A stretch of 64,000 nt of DNA from contig NZ_JFKD01000003.1 in assembly GCF_002115725.1 (NCBI RefSeq), positions 1-64,000 on the forward strand, written 5' to 3'. The translations under genes and the position numbers were made by a program. Under the pieces are notes generated by a model. The model searched no databases, was not told where the DNA came from, and saw nothing but the letters and a program-made list of their open reading frames with translations. Each line of letters begins with the position of its first letter. The first letter of the stretch is position 1. Positions 30,629 to 40,004 of this stretch are shown one piece after another. Source of the stretch: Marivita cryptomonadis. Lineage in GTDB: Bacteria > Pseudomonadota > Alphaproteobacteria > Rhodobacterales > Rhodobacteraceae.

Positions 30629-31005
30629 GCAAAGACACCCCTTGCCACCAATAGCCCTAAGGCCAACCCGCCAACGGACAAAACGACCGAAAGCACGACA
30701 TATAGCATAGCCGACCCCATCTGCCCGCGTTCAATCAACGTAATCGTCTCGAGCGAAAACGCCGAGAACGTGGTGAACCCACCCAAAACACCCGTCATCA
30801 CAAACGGCGAAAAAGATGTCAGACCGCGATGCGCGGCTGCAGCCGCAAAAACACCCATGAGAAACGAACCAATGATATTGACCGACATGATCGCCACCGG
30901 GAATTCCGTTGGTCCGATCAGGCGCAATACACCCACCCCGGACAAATACCGAAGTGACGCGCCGATGGCTCCGCCGAGGGCGACAAGGGACAGGGTGGTG
31001 AACAT
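30625..31005 (-). CDS. crcB: Fluoride channel CrcB/Fluc
   Basis: 126 residues from ATG 31005, four membrane helices. Motifs GGAIGASLRYL, NIIGSFLMGVF and GGFTTFSAFSLE are diagnostic of Fluc channels, which export fluoride as antiparallel dimers. I see no fluoride riboswitch upstream. Stop overlaps the rluC start (4 bases). It is probably the first gene of the operon. Confidence 0.95.
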   Translation of the reverse strand: MFTTLSLVALGGAIGASLRYLSGVGVLRLIGPTEFPVAIMSVNIIGSFLMGVFAAAAAHRGLTSFSPFVMTGVLGGFTTFSAFSLETITLIERGQMGSAMLYVVLSVVLSVGGLALGLLVARGVFA

Positions 31006-31106
31006 GCAGGCTCTGTCGCGCGGCCTCTGCAAGAAGTCAAGCAATGCCCCATTGCTCTTTGCAGACCGACCACTAAGGTTTTCTAATCAACATTGGAGGA
31101 GCCAAC

Positions 31107-32471
31107 ATGCAACGTCGTCATTTCTTGGGCACTCTCGCGGCAGTGAGCGTCTTTCCGCATGACGGCTTTGGACAAACCAGTACATCGCGACTGGTCGCCG
31201 GTGTGCATCGGCAGCAGGTCTTGCCTGCGGGTTATCCCGGCACCGAGATGTGGAGCTTTGATGCCGCTTTTCCCGGCACTGCGCTACGCGCCCGTCAAGG
31301 CGACAGGCTGGCCGTCACGGTGGAAAACCAGCTCCCACAAGCGACGTCTGTACATTGGCATGGTTTGAGACTGGAAAACGGTATGGACGGCGTACCCGGC
31401 TTGACCCAAGCCCCCATCGCAAAAGGCGCATCATTCGACTACGACTTCGCCCTGCCGGACGCGGGAACCTATTGGTATCACAGCCATGCCAAGAGCATGG
31501 AACAGATCGAGCGCGGGCTTTACGGCCCCTTGATCATCAACGAAATCGATCCCCCCGACGTGGATCAGGACATCACCCTGATGATCGACGACATCCGGCT
31601 GGAACAGGACGGCAGCTTTGCCGCCTTCGACAATTTTCATGACCTCAGCCATGCTGGACGGATCGGCAATCTTTGGCTGGCGAACGGCCAGATCGACCCA
31701 GCCTATCCTTTGAAGCGTGGTGAACGGGTGCGGGTCCGATTGATCAACGCCGCCAATGCGAGGGTGTTCACCCTTGGGCTGCAAGGGTTTGACGGCTGGG
31801 TTGTGGCGCTGGATGGCATGCCGCTCAACGACCCGCAGGCCTTACCCGAGGAGCTTGTTCTTGCTCCGGCACAGCGCGTCGACCTGATTGTCGATGTCAC
31901 GACCGATGACGAAGAGGCGTTTCTGATCACTTTTGAACGCGACGGCGGATATGCCATCGCGCATTTTCCGGTCTCTGGTCCGTCCAAAGCGGCGCGGTCG
32001 GAAAAGGTGATCCTGCCACCAAATCCAGATTTCCCGATTGATCTGGCAAATGCGCGCACCGCAACGCTGTTGATCGAAGGCGGGGCGATGGGTGGCATGC
32101 GCGCTGCCCGTCTCGACGGTCAGGAGTTGGGCGCGCGCGAGCTTGCCGGACGTGGCCTCTTCTGGGCTTTGAATGGCGTGGCCGGGCGACCCGAAACACC
32201 GCTGCTGGACCTATCGCTTGGCGAAAGCGCCCGGATCGGCATGGCCAACAACACGGCGTTTCCGCACGGGATGCACCTGCACGGGATGCATTTCTCGGAA
32301 GTTCTGGCCGATGGCTCACTGGGGCCCTTACGCGACACGATCCTTCTGAACCCGCAGGAAACCCGCGAAATCGCGTTTCAGGCGCACAATCCCGGGGATT
32401 GGCTGTTCCATTGCCACATGTTGGCCCATCATCAGGCGGGCATGGGCAGTTGGATCAGAGTCTCGGCCTGA
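31107..32471 (+). CDS. Multicopper oxidase (Tat-exported)
   Basis: 454 residues with an N-terminal RRHFLGTLAAVSV segment consistent with a twin-arginine signal, so periplasmic. Copper ligands: H83-W-H85, H125-S-H127, H387-x-x-H390-x-H392, H435-C436-H437 and H441, arranged as in three-domain CueO/FtsP-type oxidases. These oxidise Cu(I) or phenols with reduction of oxygen to water. There is no Met-rich CueO insert, so a copper-oxidase role is not proven. SD GGAGGA precedes the start; it is divergent from crcB and convergent with rarA. Confidence 0.92.
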   Translation: MQRRHFLGTLAAVSVFPHDGFGQTSTSRLVAGVHRQQVLPAGYPGTEMWSFDAAFPGTALRARQGDRLAVTVENQLPQATSVHWHGLRLENGMDGVPGLTQAPIAKGASFDYDFALPDAGTYWYHSHAKSMEQIERGLYGPLIINEIDPPDVDQDITLMIDDIRLEQDGSFAAFDNFHDLSHAGRIGNLWLANGQIDPAYPLKRGERVRVRLINAANARVFTLGLQGFDGWVVALDGMPLNDPQALPEELVLAPAQRVDLIVDVTTDDEEAFLITFERDGGYAIAHFPVSGPSKAARSEKVILPPNPDFPIDLANARTATLLIEGGAMGGMRAARLDGQELGARELAGRGLFWALNGVAGRPETPLLDLSLGESARIGMANNTAFPHGMHLHGMHFSEVLADGSLGPLRDTILLNPQETREIAFQAHNPGDWLFHCHMLAHHQAGMGSWIRVSA

Positions 32472-32475
32472 TCCG

Positions 32476-33780
32476 TCAGTCGTTTCTCTTGGCCCGCAGC
32501 TTGGCGAAATAGTCGATGCGCTTTTTCAGGTCACGTTCGAAACCACGTTCGACTGGTGCATAGAACTCGGTTCGGCCCATCGACTCCGGAAAATAGTCCT
32601 GTCCCGAAAATCCGTCTTCAGCGTCATGATCGTAGGAATAGCCAGTGCCGTAGCCCTGCTCTTTCATCAACTTGGTCGGGGCATTCAGAATGTGTTTGGG
32701 CGGCACCAGTGATCCCGTCTTTTTCGCAGCCGCGCGTGCGCCTTTGTAAGCCGCGTAGACCGCGTTCGATTTTGGCGCGAGGGCAATATAAACCAGCGCC
32801 TGCGCGATGGCCAATTCGCCTTCAGGGCTGCCGAGACGTTCAAAGGTTTCCCAGCTTTGAAGACAGATCGCTTGCGCCTGGGGATCGGCCAACCCAATGT
32901 CTTCGACCGCCATGCGGGTGATCCGTCTGGCTAGGTAGCGGGGGTCTTCGCCCGCATCGAGCATCCGCGCATACCAATAAAGAGCGGCATCCGGGTCTGA
33001 CCCGCGCACCGATTTGTGAAGCGCCGAAATCAGATTGTAATGCGCATCCCCCGATTTGTCGTACTGCGCCGCGCGTTTCATTAAGCGCTGCCCAAGCGCC
33101 GCACTATCAAGCGGTTTGTCGACATGCCACGCCATCACCTGCTCGATCAGGTTGAGCAGCGCACGACCGTCGCCATCGGCCATATCCAGCAAGTTTTCCC
33201 GTGCCGAACTATCCAGCGGTAAAGTCCGGTCCAATTCGGCTTCTGCGCGCTGGGCCAGGCGTTCGAGATCGACCAGATTGAGCCGTTCCAAAACCAGAAC
33301 CTGCGCTCGACTGAGCAAAGCGGCATTGAGCTCAAAAGAGGGGTTTTCGGTCGTGGCGCCAACCAAAAGGATCGTGCCATCTTCCATATGCGGCAGGAAC
33401 CCGTCCTGCTGCGCCTTATTGAAACGGTGGATCTCGTCCACAAACAGCAATGTGCCCTGACCCGCTTTGCGCCGTTGCTTGGCCGCTTCAAACACTTTGC
33501 GCAATTCGGGAACACCAGAAAAGATCGCGCTGATCTGGACGAAATGCAGCTCGGTCTCATCTGCGAGCAGGCGCGCAATCGTGGTCTTACCCACACCCGG
33601 CGGCCCCCAGAAAACAACCGATCCAAGGCTGCCCGCCTCAAGCATCACGGTTAGCGGCGCGTCAGGCCCGATGACCTGCGACTGGCCGATCACTTCGGAA
33701 AGTTTGCGCGGGCGCAACCGATCTGCGAGCGGTCGAGGCGCCTCTTTGGGCGCGTCACCCGTGTCGAACAGGTCCGCCAC
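32476..33780 (-). CDS. rarA: Replication-associated recombination protein A
   Basis: 434 residues. AAA+ ATPase with Walker A GPPGVGKTT, Walker B/DExH-like DEIHRFNKAQQD, sensor 1 GATTENPSF, and the C-terminal tetramerisation domain (MLDAGEDPRYLARRITRMA, NAPTKLMKEQGYG). RarA/MgsA acts at stalled replication forks. The stop of the upstream HtrA gene is 4 bases from its start region, so the two are co-transcribed. Confidence 0.96.
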   Translation of the reverse strand: MADLFDTGDAPKEAPRPLADRLRPRKLSEVIGQSQVIGPDAPLTVMLEAGSLGSVVFWGPPGVGKTTIARLLADETELHFVQISAIFSGVPELRKVFEAAKQRRKAGQGTLLFVDEIHRFNKAQQDGFLPHMEDGTILLVGATTENPSFELNAALLSRAQVLVLERLNLVDLERLAQRAEAELDRTLPLDSSARENLLDMADGDGRALLNLIEQVMAWHVDKPLDSAALGQRLMKRAAQYDKSGDAHYNLISALHKSVRGSDPDAALYWYARMLDAGEDPRYLARRITRMAVEDIGLADPQAQAICLQSWETFERLGSPEGELAIAQALVYIALAPKSNAVYAAYKGARAAAKKTGSLVPPKHILNAPTKLMKEQGYGTGYSYDHDAEDGFSGQDYFPESMGRTEFYAPVERGFERDLKKRIDYFAKLRAKRND

Positions 33781-33783
33781 CGA

Positions 33784-35181
33784 TCAAGCCCGGAACCGAA
33801 GGATCAGGCGTTGTCCGCCTCGTTCCGCTTCGATCGACACGTTTGGGGCGGCCTGTCTAAGGGCAGGGCCAACATCTGATGGTGACTGAATAACAAAGCG
33901 ATCCACCCGGCGGATTACGTCACCTGTTTGAAGCCCAACGCGACGCCCCAACGGTCCTGCTTCGATCACCACAATGCCATCCTTATTCAACGGCAGACCA
34001 AGCTTGGCCGTAACCGCCGGATTGATCCGCGCCACGTGCAGCCCCGTTAAAACCTCTCCCTCGGACAGCACAAGCGCCTCTCGTGGTGGCAGGTCAGGCG
34101 GCGCGATAAGGGCGACAGTAGTGCGAAAAAGCTCACCATTTCGAAGGTACACCATCTCGACCTCTTCACCCAGACCTTCGACCGACATGCGGAATAGCAT
34201 CTCGGCGGGTGTGTTCACCGGCTTTCGCGCAACTTCGACAACGACATCGCCCACGTCAATGCCCGCAGTCGAGAGCGGGCTGGCACGATGCAACGCGGTA
34301 ATAATGACACCTTCGGGGCGCAGCAAACCAAGCCCATCGGACAGATCGGCATCCACCGATTGCCCGGTCACGCCGGCCCAAGGACGTTCAAAGGCGGTTT
34401 TCCCAGCGCGCGCCTGATCCAGAAACTGTGCGACCAATGCGGCCGGAATGGCAAACCCGATGCCGTTCGACCCACCCGACCGTGTCAGGATCGACGTGTT
34501 GATCCCAATCATCCGCCCCGCGATATCAATCAGTGCGCCACCGGAATTTCCCGGATTGATCGGCGCATCGGTCTGAATGAAATACCCACGCCCATTCCCG
34601 GTGGCCGTACCGGATCGGGCAAGACCAGAGACGATACCGGAAGACACCGTCTGACCCACACCAAAGGGGTTGCCGATGGCCAAAACCAGCTCTCCAACCT
34701 CAACCGTATCGCTGTCGCGCAATGTCAGATACGGCATTGCCTCGGTGTCGATCTTGAGAATTGCGAGGTCGGATTCTTCGTCACCGATCAAAACGCGGGA
34801 TTGGTATTCACGGCGATCGTTCAGCACTACACGAATATCATCGGCCTGCCCGACGACATGGTAATTCGACACGACGAACCCATCCGGAGACACGATAACC
34901 CCAGATCCCAGAGAGTTCTGAACCCGAGGGCGCGGCGCACCGAAGTCTCTGAAAAGCCCACCAAAAAATGGGTCACCTTCAAACGGACTACGCTGTGATT
35001 GAACAACGCGGCGTGCATAGATGTTCACAACGGCGGGCGCGGCTTCCTTGACCAAGGGCGCAAAAGACAGGCTGATTTCAGCGGCAGAATCCGGCACACG
35101 GGCTGTGCTGTCCGATTGCGCAAGGCCCTGCCCCGCAAGCAGGCCGAACATGACGATGCAAAGAACTTTGATCCCAGTCAT
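33784..35181 (-). CDS. HtrA/DegP-family serine protease
   Basis: 465 residues. A signal peptide (MTGIKVLCIVMFGLLAGQGLAQ) sends it to the periplasm. Trypsin-like domain with His in VVSNYHVVG, Asp in ESDLAILKID, Ser in PGNSGGALID, then two PDZ domains (GLGLLRPEGVIITALHRASP and the C-terminal NKDGIVVIEAGPLG region). It degrades or chaperones misfolded envelope proteins. In many Rhodobacterales it is linked to rarA as here. Confidence 0.94.
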   Translation of the reverse strand: MTGIKVLCIVMFGLLAGQGLAQSDSTARVPDSAAEISLSFAPLVKEAAPAVVNIYARRVVQSQRSPFEGDPFFGGLFRDFGAPRPRVQNSLGSGVIVSPDGFVVSNYHVVGQADDIRVVLNDRREYQSRVLIGDEESDLAILKIDTEAMPYLTLRDSDTVEVGELVLAIGNPFGVGQTVSSGIVSGLARSGTATGNGRGYFIQTDAPINPGNSGGALIDIAGRMIGINTSILTRSGGSNGIGFAIPAALVAQFLDQARAGKTAFERPWAGVTGQSVDADLSDGLGLLRPEGVIITALHRASPLSTAGIDVGDVVVEVARKPVNTPAEMLFRMSVEGLGEEVEMVYLRNGELFRTTVALIAPPDLPPREALVLSEGEVLTGLHVARINPAVTAKLGLPLNKDGIVVIEAGPLGRRVGLQTGDVIRRVDRFVIQSPSDVGPALRQAAPNVSIEAERGGQRLILRFRA

Positions 35182-35239
35182 GGCGTGGATATGTCGCCGG
35201 CCAAAGAGTTTTGCAAGACAGCTTTTCGGGAAACACCAG

Positions 35240-35314
35240 TGGCAGCCCGTAGGGGAATCGAACCCCTCTTTCCAGGTTGAAAACCTGGCGTCCTAACCGA
35301 TAGACGAACGGGCC
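35240..35314 (-). tRNA. tRNA-Glu (anticodon TTC)
   Basis: 75 nt on the minus strand. The acceptor GGCCCGT pairs with ACGGGCT, the anticodon stem CCAGG/CCTGG holds loop TTTTCAA with anticodon TTC, the T arm is GAGGGGTTCGATTCCCCT, and CCA is encoded. It stands alone between the HtrA gene and recJ. Confidence 0.96.
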
Positions 35315-35452
35315 ACTCTTGGTGAGCGGTGTTTAGGCAAAGCAGCGCGGCCATGCAAGCGGAAATTGGAAGGTTTTTCGCGGTTTTTTCGAACTTGGCG
35401 AAATAAATTTGACCATTCGGTAAAGGTTATACTTTTCAGATACTTAAATGGA

Positions 35453-37201
35453 TCACCGCCCTGCACGCGCCGCGTCTTCCAAGCGCAATTGTACAGACCT
35501 CTTGCCACCCCATTCGTTGATTTCCAAACGTCCGGCCAAATGGAATCGTGCACCCCCATGCTGTTCGAGTGCCGGACCAAGTGGTCCATCGTATGCTCCG
35601 AAGGAAATCGCGTCTATCCGCGCGCCAAGACCGTCGCCAAAACTGATTTTGAGATGCGAACTCCCGACCCGTTTGGCGAATCCAATCTGCATATCCGGAA
35701 AAACAAATCTCGGTGCGGCCGCCCCAGCTCCGAACGGTCCAGCCTCTTCGAGTTGTTCGACAAGCTCCGGCGTAGCGGCACCCGGCATCAGTGGGCCATC
35801 CAGTCGCAAATCGGATGCACCCAGTTGGTCCGCACCCTGCTTTGCAAGAATCTCTGACAGGCGCATCATCGCCGGTTCCAGCTGCCCACGCGACAGCGAC
35901 AGGCCAGCCGCCATCTTGTGACCACCGCCCTTTTCCAGATGGCCTTCGGCAGCCAGCTTCTGGATTGCAGCCCCTAGGTCGATTCCGCTGACCGACCGTC
36001 CGGACCCCTTGCCCGCATTCCCATCGAACCCGATCACAATGGACGGGCGGTTGGTGCGTTCCTTGAGGCGCGATGCGACAATCCCCACGACACCGGGATG
36101 CCAGTCCTCGCCAGCGGCCCAGACAAGCGGCGCGTCAAAGCCACGTTCTTCGGCCTGTTCCAAAGCCTGCGCACGCACAGCCTCTTCGATCTCGCGCCGT
36201 TCGGTATTGAGCCCATCGAGACGTTCGGCAATTGATTTGGCCTCGTGCGGATCAGTGGTTGCCAGAAGCCGAGCGCCAAGGTCAGCTTTGCCGATCCGCC
36301 CCCCCGCATTGACCCTTGGTCCCAGAACAAAGCCAAGGTGGTACGACTTGGGTGCGGTATCCAGACGGCCCACATCACAAAGCGCCACCAGACCGGGGCG
36401 CGCGCGCTGCGCCATCACCTTGAGACCTTGCCGCACAAGCGCGCGATTCACACCTTTGAGCGGTGCCACATCAGCCACTGTCGCCAGCGCCACAAGGTCG
36501 AGCATCGACATCAGGTCCGGGCCTTGAGCGCCAGTCTCGCGAATTTGCCGTCCAGCTTCGACCAGTGTCAGGAACACCACGCCCGCTGCACACAGATGGG
36601 CCAGGGCTCCGTCCTCATCCTGCCGGTTCGGGTTTACCACGGCGAAGGCCTCGGGCAGAGTTTCTCCCCCAAGGTGATGATCGAGCACGACAACATCCGC
36701 ACCGCGTGCCGCCGCAATCGGGCCATGCGAGAGAGTTCCGCAATCAACGCAGACGATCAGGTCATGATCCCGTGCCAATGCCTCCATTGCAGCCTCATTG
36801 GGGCCGTAGCCTTCGTCGATGCGGTCGGGCACATACAGCGTTGCTTTGCGGTCAAGCTGCCGCAACCAGTCGATCAACAGAGCAGCAGACGCGCCCCCAT
36901 CCACATCGTAATCGGCAAAGATCGCAATCCGTTCTCGGTTTCTCACCGCCTGCAAGATGCGGCCCGCCGCGTGCTCCATATCACGCAAGGTGCGGGGATC
37001 GGGAAGCAGCGCACGCAGGGTTGGTTCAAGGTAGGTGGGCACTTCGTCGGCAACGACGCCCAGACGGGACAATGTCTGGCACAATGCGGGCGGCAAGCCC
37101 GTCTGTTGCATCAGCGCTTCGGCATGTCGTGTGATCTCGGGCGCCGGACCGATCCAGCGCCGCCCGGTCAATGACCTGTCGACGCCAAGATATGCGGTCA
37201 C
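35453..37201 (-). CDS. recJ: Single-stranded-DNA-specific exonuclease RecJ
   Basis: 582 residues from GTG 37201. DHH-family motifs: IFADYDVDGGASAALL, VCVDCGTLSHG, VVVLDHHLGGE (the DHH), then DHHA1 with GGRIGKADLGARLL and GGGHKMAAGLSL, and an OB-like C-terminus. RecJ is a 5'-3' exonuclease in recombination and mismatch repair. glpX ends 10 bases before its start, so glpX and recJ are probably one transcript. Confidence 0.96.
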   Translation of the reverse strand: MTAYLGVDRSLTGRRWIGPAPEITRHAEALMQQTGLPPALCQTLSRLGVVADEVPTYLEPTLRALLPDPRTLRDMEHAAGRILQAVRNRERIAIFADYDVDGGASAALLIDWLRQLDRKATLYVPDRIDEGYGPNEAAMEALARDHDLIVCVDCGTLSHGPIAAARGADVVVLDHHLGGETLPEAFAVVNPNRQDEDGALAHLCAAGVVFLTLVEAGRQIRETGAQGPDLMSMLDLVALATVADVAPLKGVNRALVRQGLKVMAQRARPGLVALCDVGRLDTAPKSYHLGFVLGPRVNAGGRIGKADLGARLLATTDPHEAKSIAERLDGLNTERREIEEAVRAQALEQAEERGFDAPLVWAAGEDWHPGVVGIVASRLKERTNRPSIVIGFDGNAGKGSGRSVSGIDLGAAIQKLAAEGHLEKGGGHKMAAGLSLSRGQLEPAMMRLSEILAKQGADQLGASDLRLDGPLMPGAATPELVEQLEEAGPFGAGAAAPRFVFPDMQIGFAKRVGSSHLKISFGDGLGARIDAISFGAYDGPLGPALEQHGGARFHLAGRLEINEWGGKRSVQLRLEDAARAGR

Positions 37202-37211
37202 GCCTGCCCCA

Positions 37212-38177
37212 TCAGTGCATTGGGTTCCGGTAGGTCATCCGCCGGACCGATCCGGTCTTCGAGCGCATCAGCAACGTCTCGGTCGTGTAGAACCCAACCT
37301 CTCGCTTGATCCCAGCGAGCAGCGATCCGGTGGTGACACCGGTGGCCGCGAAGATCACGTCCTGAGTGACCATCTCATCGCGGGTGTAGATCTTGTCGAG
37401 ATCGGTGATCCCTGCCTTTGCCGCGCGCCCTTTTTCGTCGTCATTGCGGAACAACAGACGCCCTTGGATCTGGCCACCCATACATTTCAAAGCCGCTGCG
37501 GCCAGAACCCCTTCGGGTGCGCCTCCAGTGCCCATATACATATCGACGCCGGTCTGGGTGGGTTCGGCGCAGTGCATAACACCGGCCACGTCACCATCGG
37601 TGATCAGGCGGATTGCAGCACCAGTAGACCGGATCTCGGCGATCATGTCTTCGTGGCGTGGGCGTTCAAGGACGCAGACGGTGATATCCCGCGGACTGCA
37701 CCCCTTGACCTTAGCCAATGCGGCAACGCGTTCACGCGGCGACATATCGAGGGTTACCAGACCTTCGGCAAAGCCCGGACCAATGGCCAGCTTTTCCATA
37801 TAGACGTCTGGCGCGTGCAGCATGGACCCGCGCGGCCCCATGGCGATCACAGTCAGCGCGTTGGGCATGTCCTTGGCGGTCAGCGTTGTGCCTTCCAGTG
37901 GGTCAAGCGCGATATCGACACCGGGACCATTTCCGGTGCCCACCTCTTCGCCGATAAACAGCATCGGAGCTTCGTCACGTTCACCTTCGCCGATCACAAC
38001 GACGCCAGCAATGTCCAGCAGGTTAAGCTGTTGACGCATTGCATTCACAGCCGCCTGATCCGCCGCTTTCTCGTCGCCGCGTCCGATCAGGTTCACGGTG
38101 GCGATAGCGGCCTGTTCTGCGACCCGCGCCAAACCAAGGGACAACATACGATCATTGAAATCAGCGCGCGCGGTCAT
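37212..38177 (-). CDS. glpX: Class II fructose-1,6-bisphosphatase
   Basis: 321 residues. Lithium-sensitive phosphatase motifs: GEGERDEAPMLFIGEEVG with metal-binding acids, DIALDPLEGTTLTAKD, and GTGGAPEGVLAAAALKCMGG. GlpX hydrolyses fructose-1,6-bisphosphate in gluconeogenesis, suited to an organism growing on amino acids. Located between hom and recJ on the same strand. Confidence 0.96.
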   Translation of the reverse strand: MTARADFNDRMLSLGLARVAEQAAIATVNLIGRGDEKAADQAAVNAMRQQLNLLDIAGVVVIGEGERDEAPMLFIGEEVGTGNGPGVDIALDPLEGTTLTAKDMPNALTVIAMGPRGSMLHAPDVYMEKLAIGPGFAEGLVTLDMSPRERVAALAKVKGCSPRDITVCVLERPRHEDMIAEIRSTGAAIRLITDGDVAGVMHCAEPTQTGVDMYMGTGGAPEGVLAAAALKCMGGQIQGRLLFRNDDEKGRAAKAGITDLDKIYTRDEMVTQDVIFAATGVTTGSLLAGIKREVGFYTTETLLMRSKTGSVRRMTYRNPMH

Positions 38178-38264
38178 GAAACTCTCCAGTCACGAAAATA
38201 ATTCAGTTGGGAAGCGTGTTAAGCCCGCGCCCCCCTGCTGACAAGGTTGATTGCGCTAAAGCGG

Positions 38265-39551
38265 TCAGACCTGTTCGATCCGAAGCGCGACAGGTTCGCC
38301 TTCGACCACATTCGTACCGACCATAGCGGCCAACGCCGTGTCCAATGCGGCGCGGGTGGTCTTGTGAGTGACAATCAGCACCGGCGCAGTGTTCAGATCA
38401 TGGCTGCGCTGGCGCATCCTGTTGATCGACACACCGGCTTCGCCCAGCACCGCAGCAACTTTGGCCAGTGCGCCGGGTTTGTCGAGAAGGATCAGTCGTA
38501 GATAATAAGGCGCAGGGGTCGCCGTCTGTGCAGGCGTTGCCTTGGCCAACGACGCAGCAGGCTGACCGAAGGTCGACACCCGCGTGCCGCGCGCGATGTC
38601 GATCACATCACCCATGACCGCGCTGGCAGTCGGACCTTCCCCCGCGCCTGCACCGCGCAATACGAGTTGCCCCACCTGATCGCCTTCGATCACCACCATA
38701 TTGGTGCCACCGTCAAGCTGGCCCAAAGGCGATGTTGCCGGGACGAGGCAGGGCGACATGCGCTGTTCAAGCCCACGTCCGGTCATCTGACAAACGCCCA
38801 GCAGTTTTACTTTATAGCCCATATCCGCCGCCTGACGGATGTCTTCGATGCTGACTCGCCCGATGCCTTCAAGCTCGACCGCATCGAAAGCCACTTGGGT
38901 GCCAAAAGCGATAGAGGCCAAAAGCGACAGCTTGTGACCTGCGTCTATGCCGCCCACGTCAAGGTTGGGATCTGCCTCAAGATAGCCAAGGCCATCCGCT
39001 TCGGCAAAAGCCTGATCGTAGGTCAGGCCTGCCGACTCCATGCGGGTGAGGATGTAATTGCAAGTGCCGTTCATCACACCCATCACACGGGTTATGTCAT
39101 TGGCGGCCAGTCCCTCAGTCAGCGCCTTGACCACAGGGATACCGCCGGCAACCGCTGCTTCGAACCGCAGCACCGATCCAGCCTTTTCAGCCGCGTCGGC
39201 AAGGTCTTGCCCGTGATGTGCCAAAAGGGCCTTGTTGGCAGTAACGACATCTTTGCCCGCGCGCAAAGCCGCCTCGGTCGCAGCCTTGGCTGGACCGTCG
39301 CTCCCGCCGACCAGTTCTACGAAAACATCCACATCATCCCGCTGCGCAAGGGCCACGGGATCATCCTCCCACGCATATCCATCAAGCGGAACACCGCGAT
39401 CCTTGGCCCGGTTGCGCGCGCAGACCGCTGAAATAGTGATCGGTCGCCCGCCCCGTGCCTGAAGCAGCGCGGCTTTCTGGCGGACGATCTTGACGACGCC
39501 CCCACCGACAGTGCCCAGACCCGCAATTCCAAGACGCAGAGGTTCAGTCAT
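38265..39551 (-). CDS. hom: Homoserine dehydrogenase
   Basis: 428 residues. NAD(P)-binding GLGTVGGGV at the N-terminus, catalytic region ANKALLAHHGQDLA, AAVAGGIPVVKAL, GVMNGTCNYILTRM, and EADPNLDVGGIDAGHKL. A C-terminal ACT domain (LRLILLDKPGALAKVAAVLG) indicates allosteric control, likely by threonine. Monofunctional, without an aspartokinase part. Part of Thr/Met/Ile synthesis. Confidence 0.97.
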   Translation of the reverse strand: MTEPLRLGIAGLGTVGGGVVKIVRQKAALLQARGGRPITISAVCARNRAKDRGVPLDGYAWEDDPVALAQRDDVDVFVELVGGSDGPAKAATEAALRAGKDVVTANKALLAHHGQDLADAAEKAGSVLRFEAAVAGGIPVVKALTEGLAANDITRVMGVMNGTCNYILTRMESAGLTYDQAFAEADGLGYLEADPNLDVGGIDAGHKLSLLASIAFGTQVAFDAVELEGIGRVSIEDIRQAADMGYKVKLLGVCQMTGRGLEQRMSPCLVPATSPLGQLDGGTNMVVIEGDQVGQLVLRGAGAGEGPTASAVMGDVIDIARGTRVSTFGQPAASLAKATPAQTATPAPYYLRLILLDKPGALAKVAAVLGEAGVSINRMRQRSHDLNTAPVLIVTHKTTRAALDTALAAMVGTNVVEGEPVALRIEQV

Positions 39552-39626
39552 TCAGGCAATCCTTTTGCAGTCGGCAGTGATTTTGCCCGCAATAGCGCCT
39601 TGCGTTCTGCGCTGCAACGGCCCTGA

Positions 39627-39908
39627 TCAGGGTTGTGTCACACCATCGTCCATTCGGTCACGGGTGTCGCGGTCGATGACAGGGCCACGCAGCCCATCAG
39701 CCCGGTTGCGCAGACCCGCGGCACGGGCCAGCAGCGCCTCATCGTCGGTTTCGCTCAAAGCCGTGTCCTGATCCGGTGCCAATTGTTCGAACGGCAATAA
39801 GTCTGGGTAACCAGCATCGGGATCACCGGCCGCAAGAGCCGCATCCACTTCGGGAAACTCCGCACAAGCGGTTACGAGAAAACCAAGGATGATCGCCGCC
39901 CGCCACAT
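39627..39908 (-). CDS. Small lipoprotein
   Basis: 93 residues from ATG 39908 with SD AAGGAG. The N-terminus MWRAAIILGFLVTAC is a lipoprotein signal with lipobox LVTAC. The mature part is short, acidic and helical, with RAAGLRNRADGLRGPVIDRD. No known domain; probably an outer-membrane or periplasmic-face lipoprotein. It is divergent from the TetR gene across a 96-base region containing the operator. Confidence 0.8.
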   Translation of the reverse strand: MWRAAIILGFLVTACAEFPEVDAALAAGDPDAGYPDLLPFEQLAPDQDTALSETDDEALLARAAGLRNRADGLRGPVIDRDTRDRMDDGVTQP

Positions 39909-39973
39909 CAGAACTCTCCTTCTGCCCCGATTGTCATGCCGCAGTGCAGGCAGGGGCGCAACCACAGGCTTGA

Positions 39974-39991
39974 TCTGAACGGGTGTTCAGA
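39974..39991. promoter_or_regulatory. TetR-type operator
   Basis: Perfect inverted repeat TCTGAAC-GGGT-GTTCAGA, 13 bases before the TetR ATG and within the divergent region shared with the lipoprotein gene. Position and symmetry are those of an autoregulatory TetR operator. Confidence 0.75.
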
Positions 39992-40004
39992 TAATCTGCC
40001 AAGC

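Noticed and set aside
29579..31162. 527-codon plus-strand frame over rluC and crcB
   Set aside because: Antisense to two clear family members with overlapping starts and stops; no protein features.
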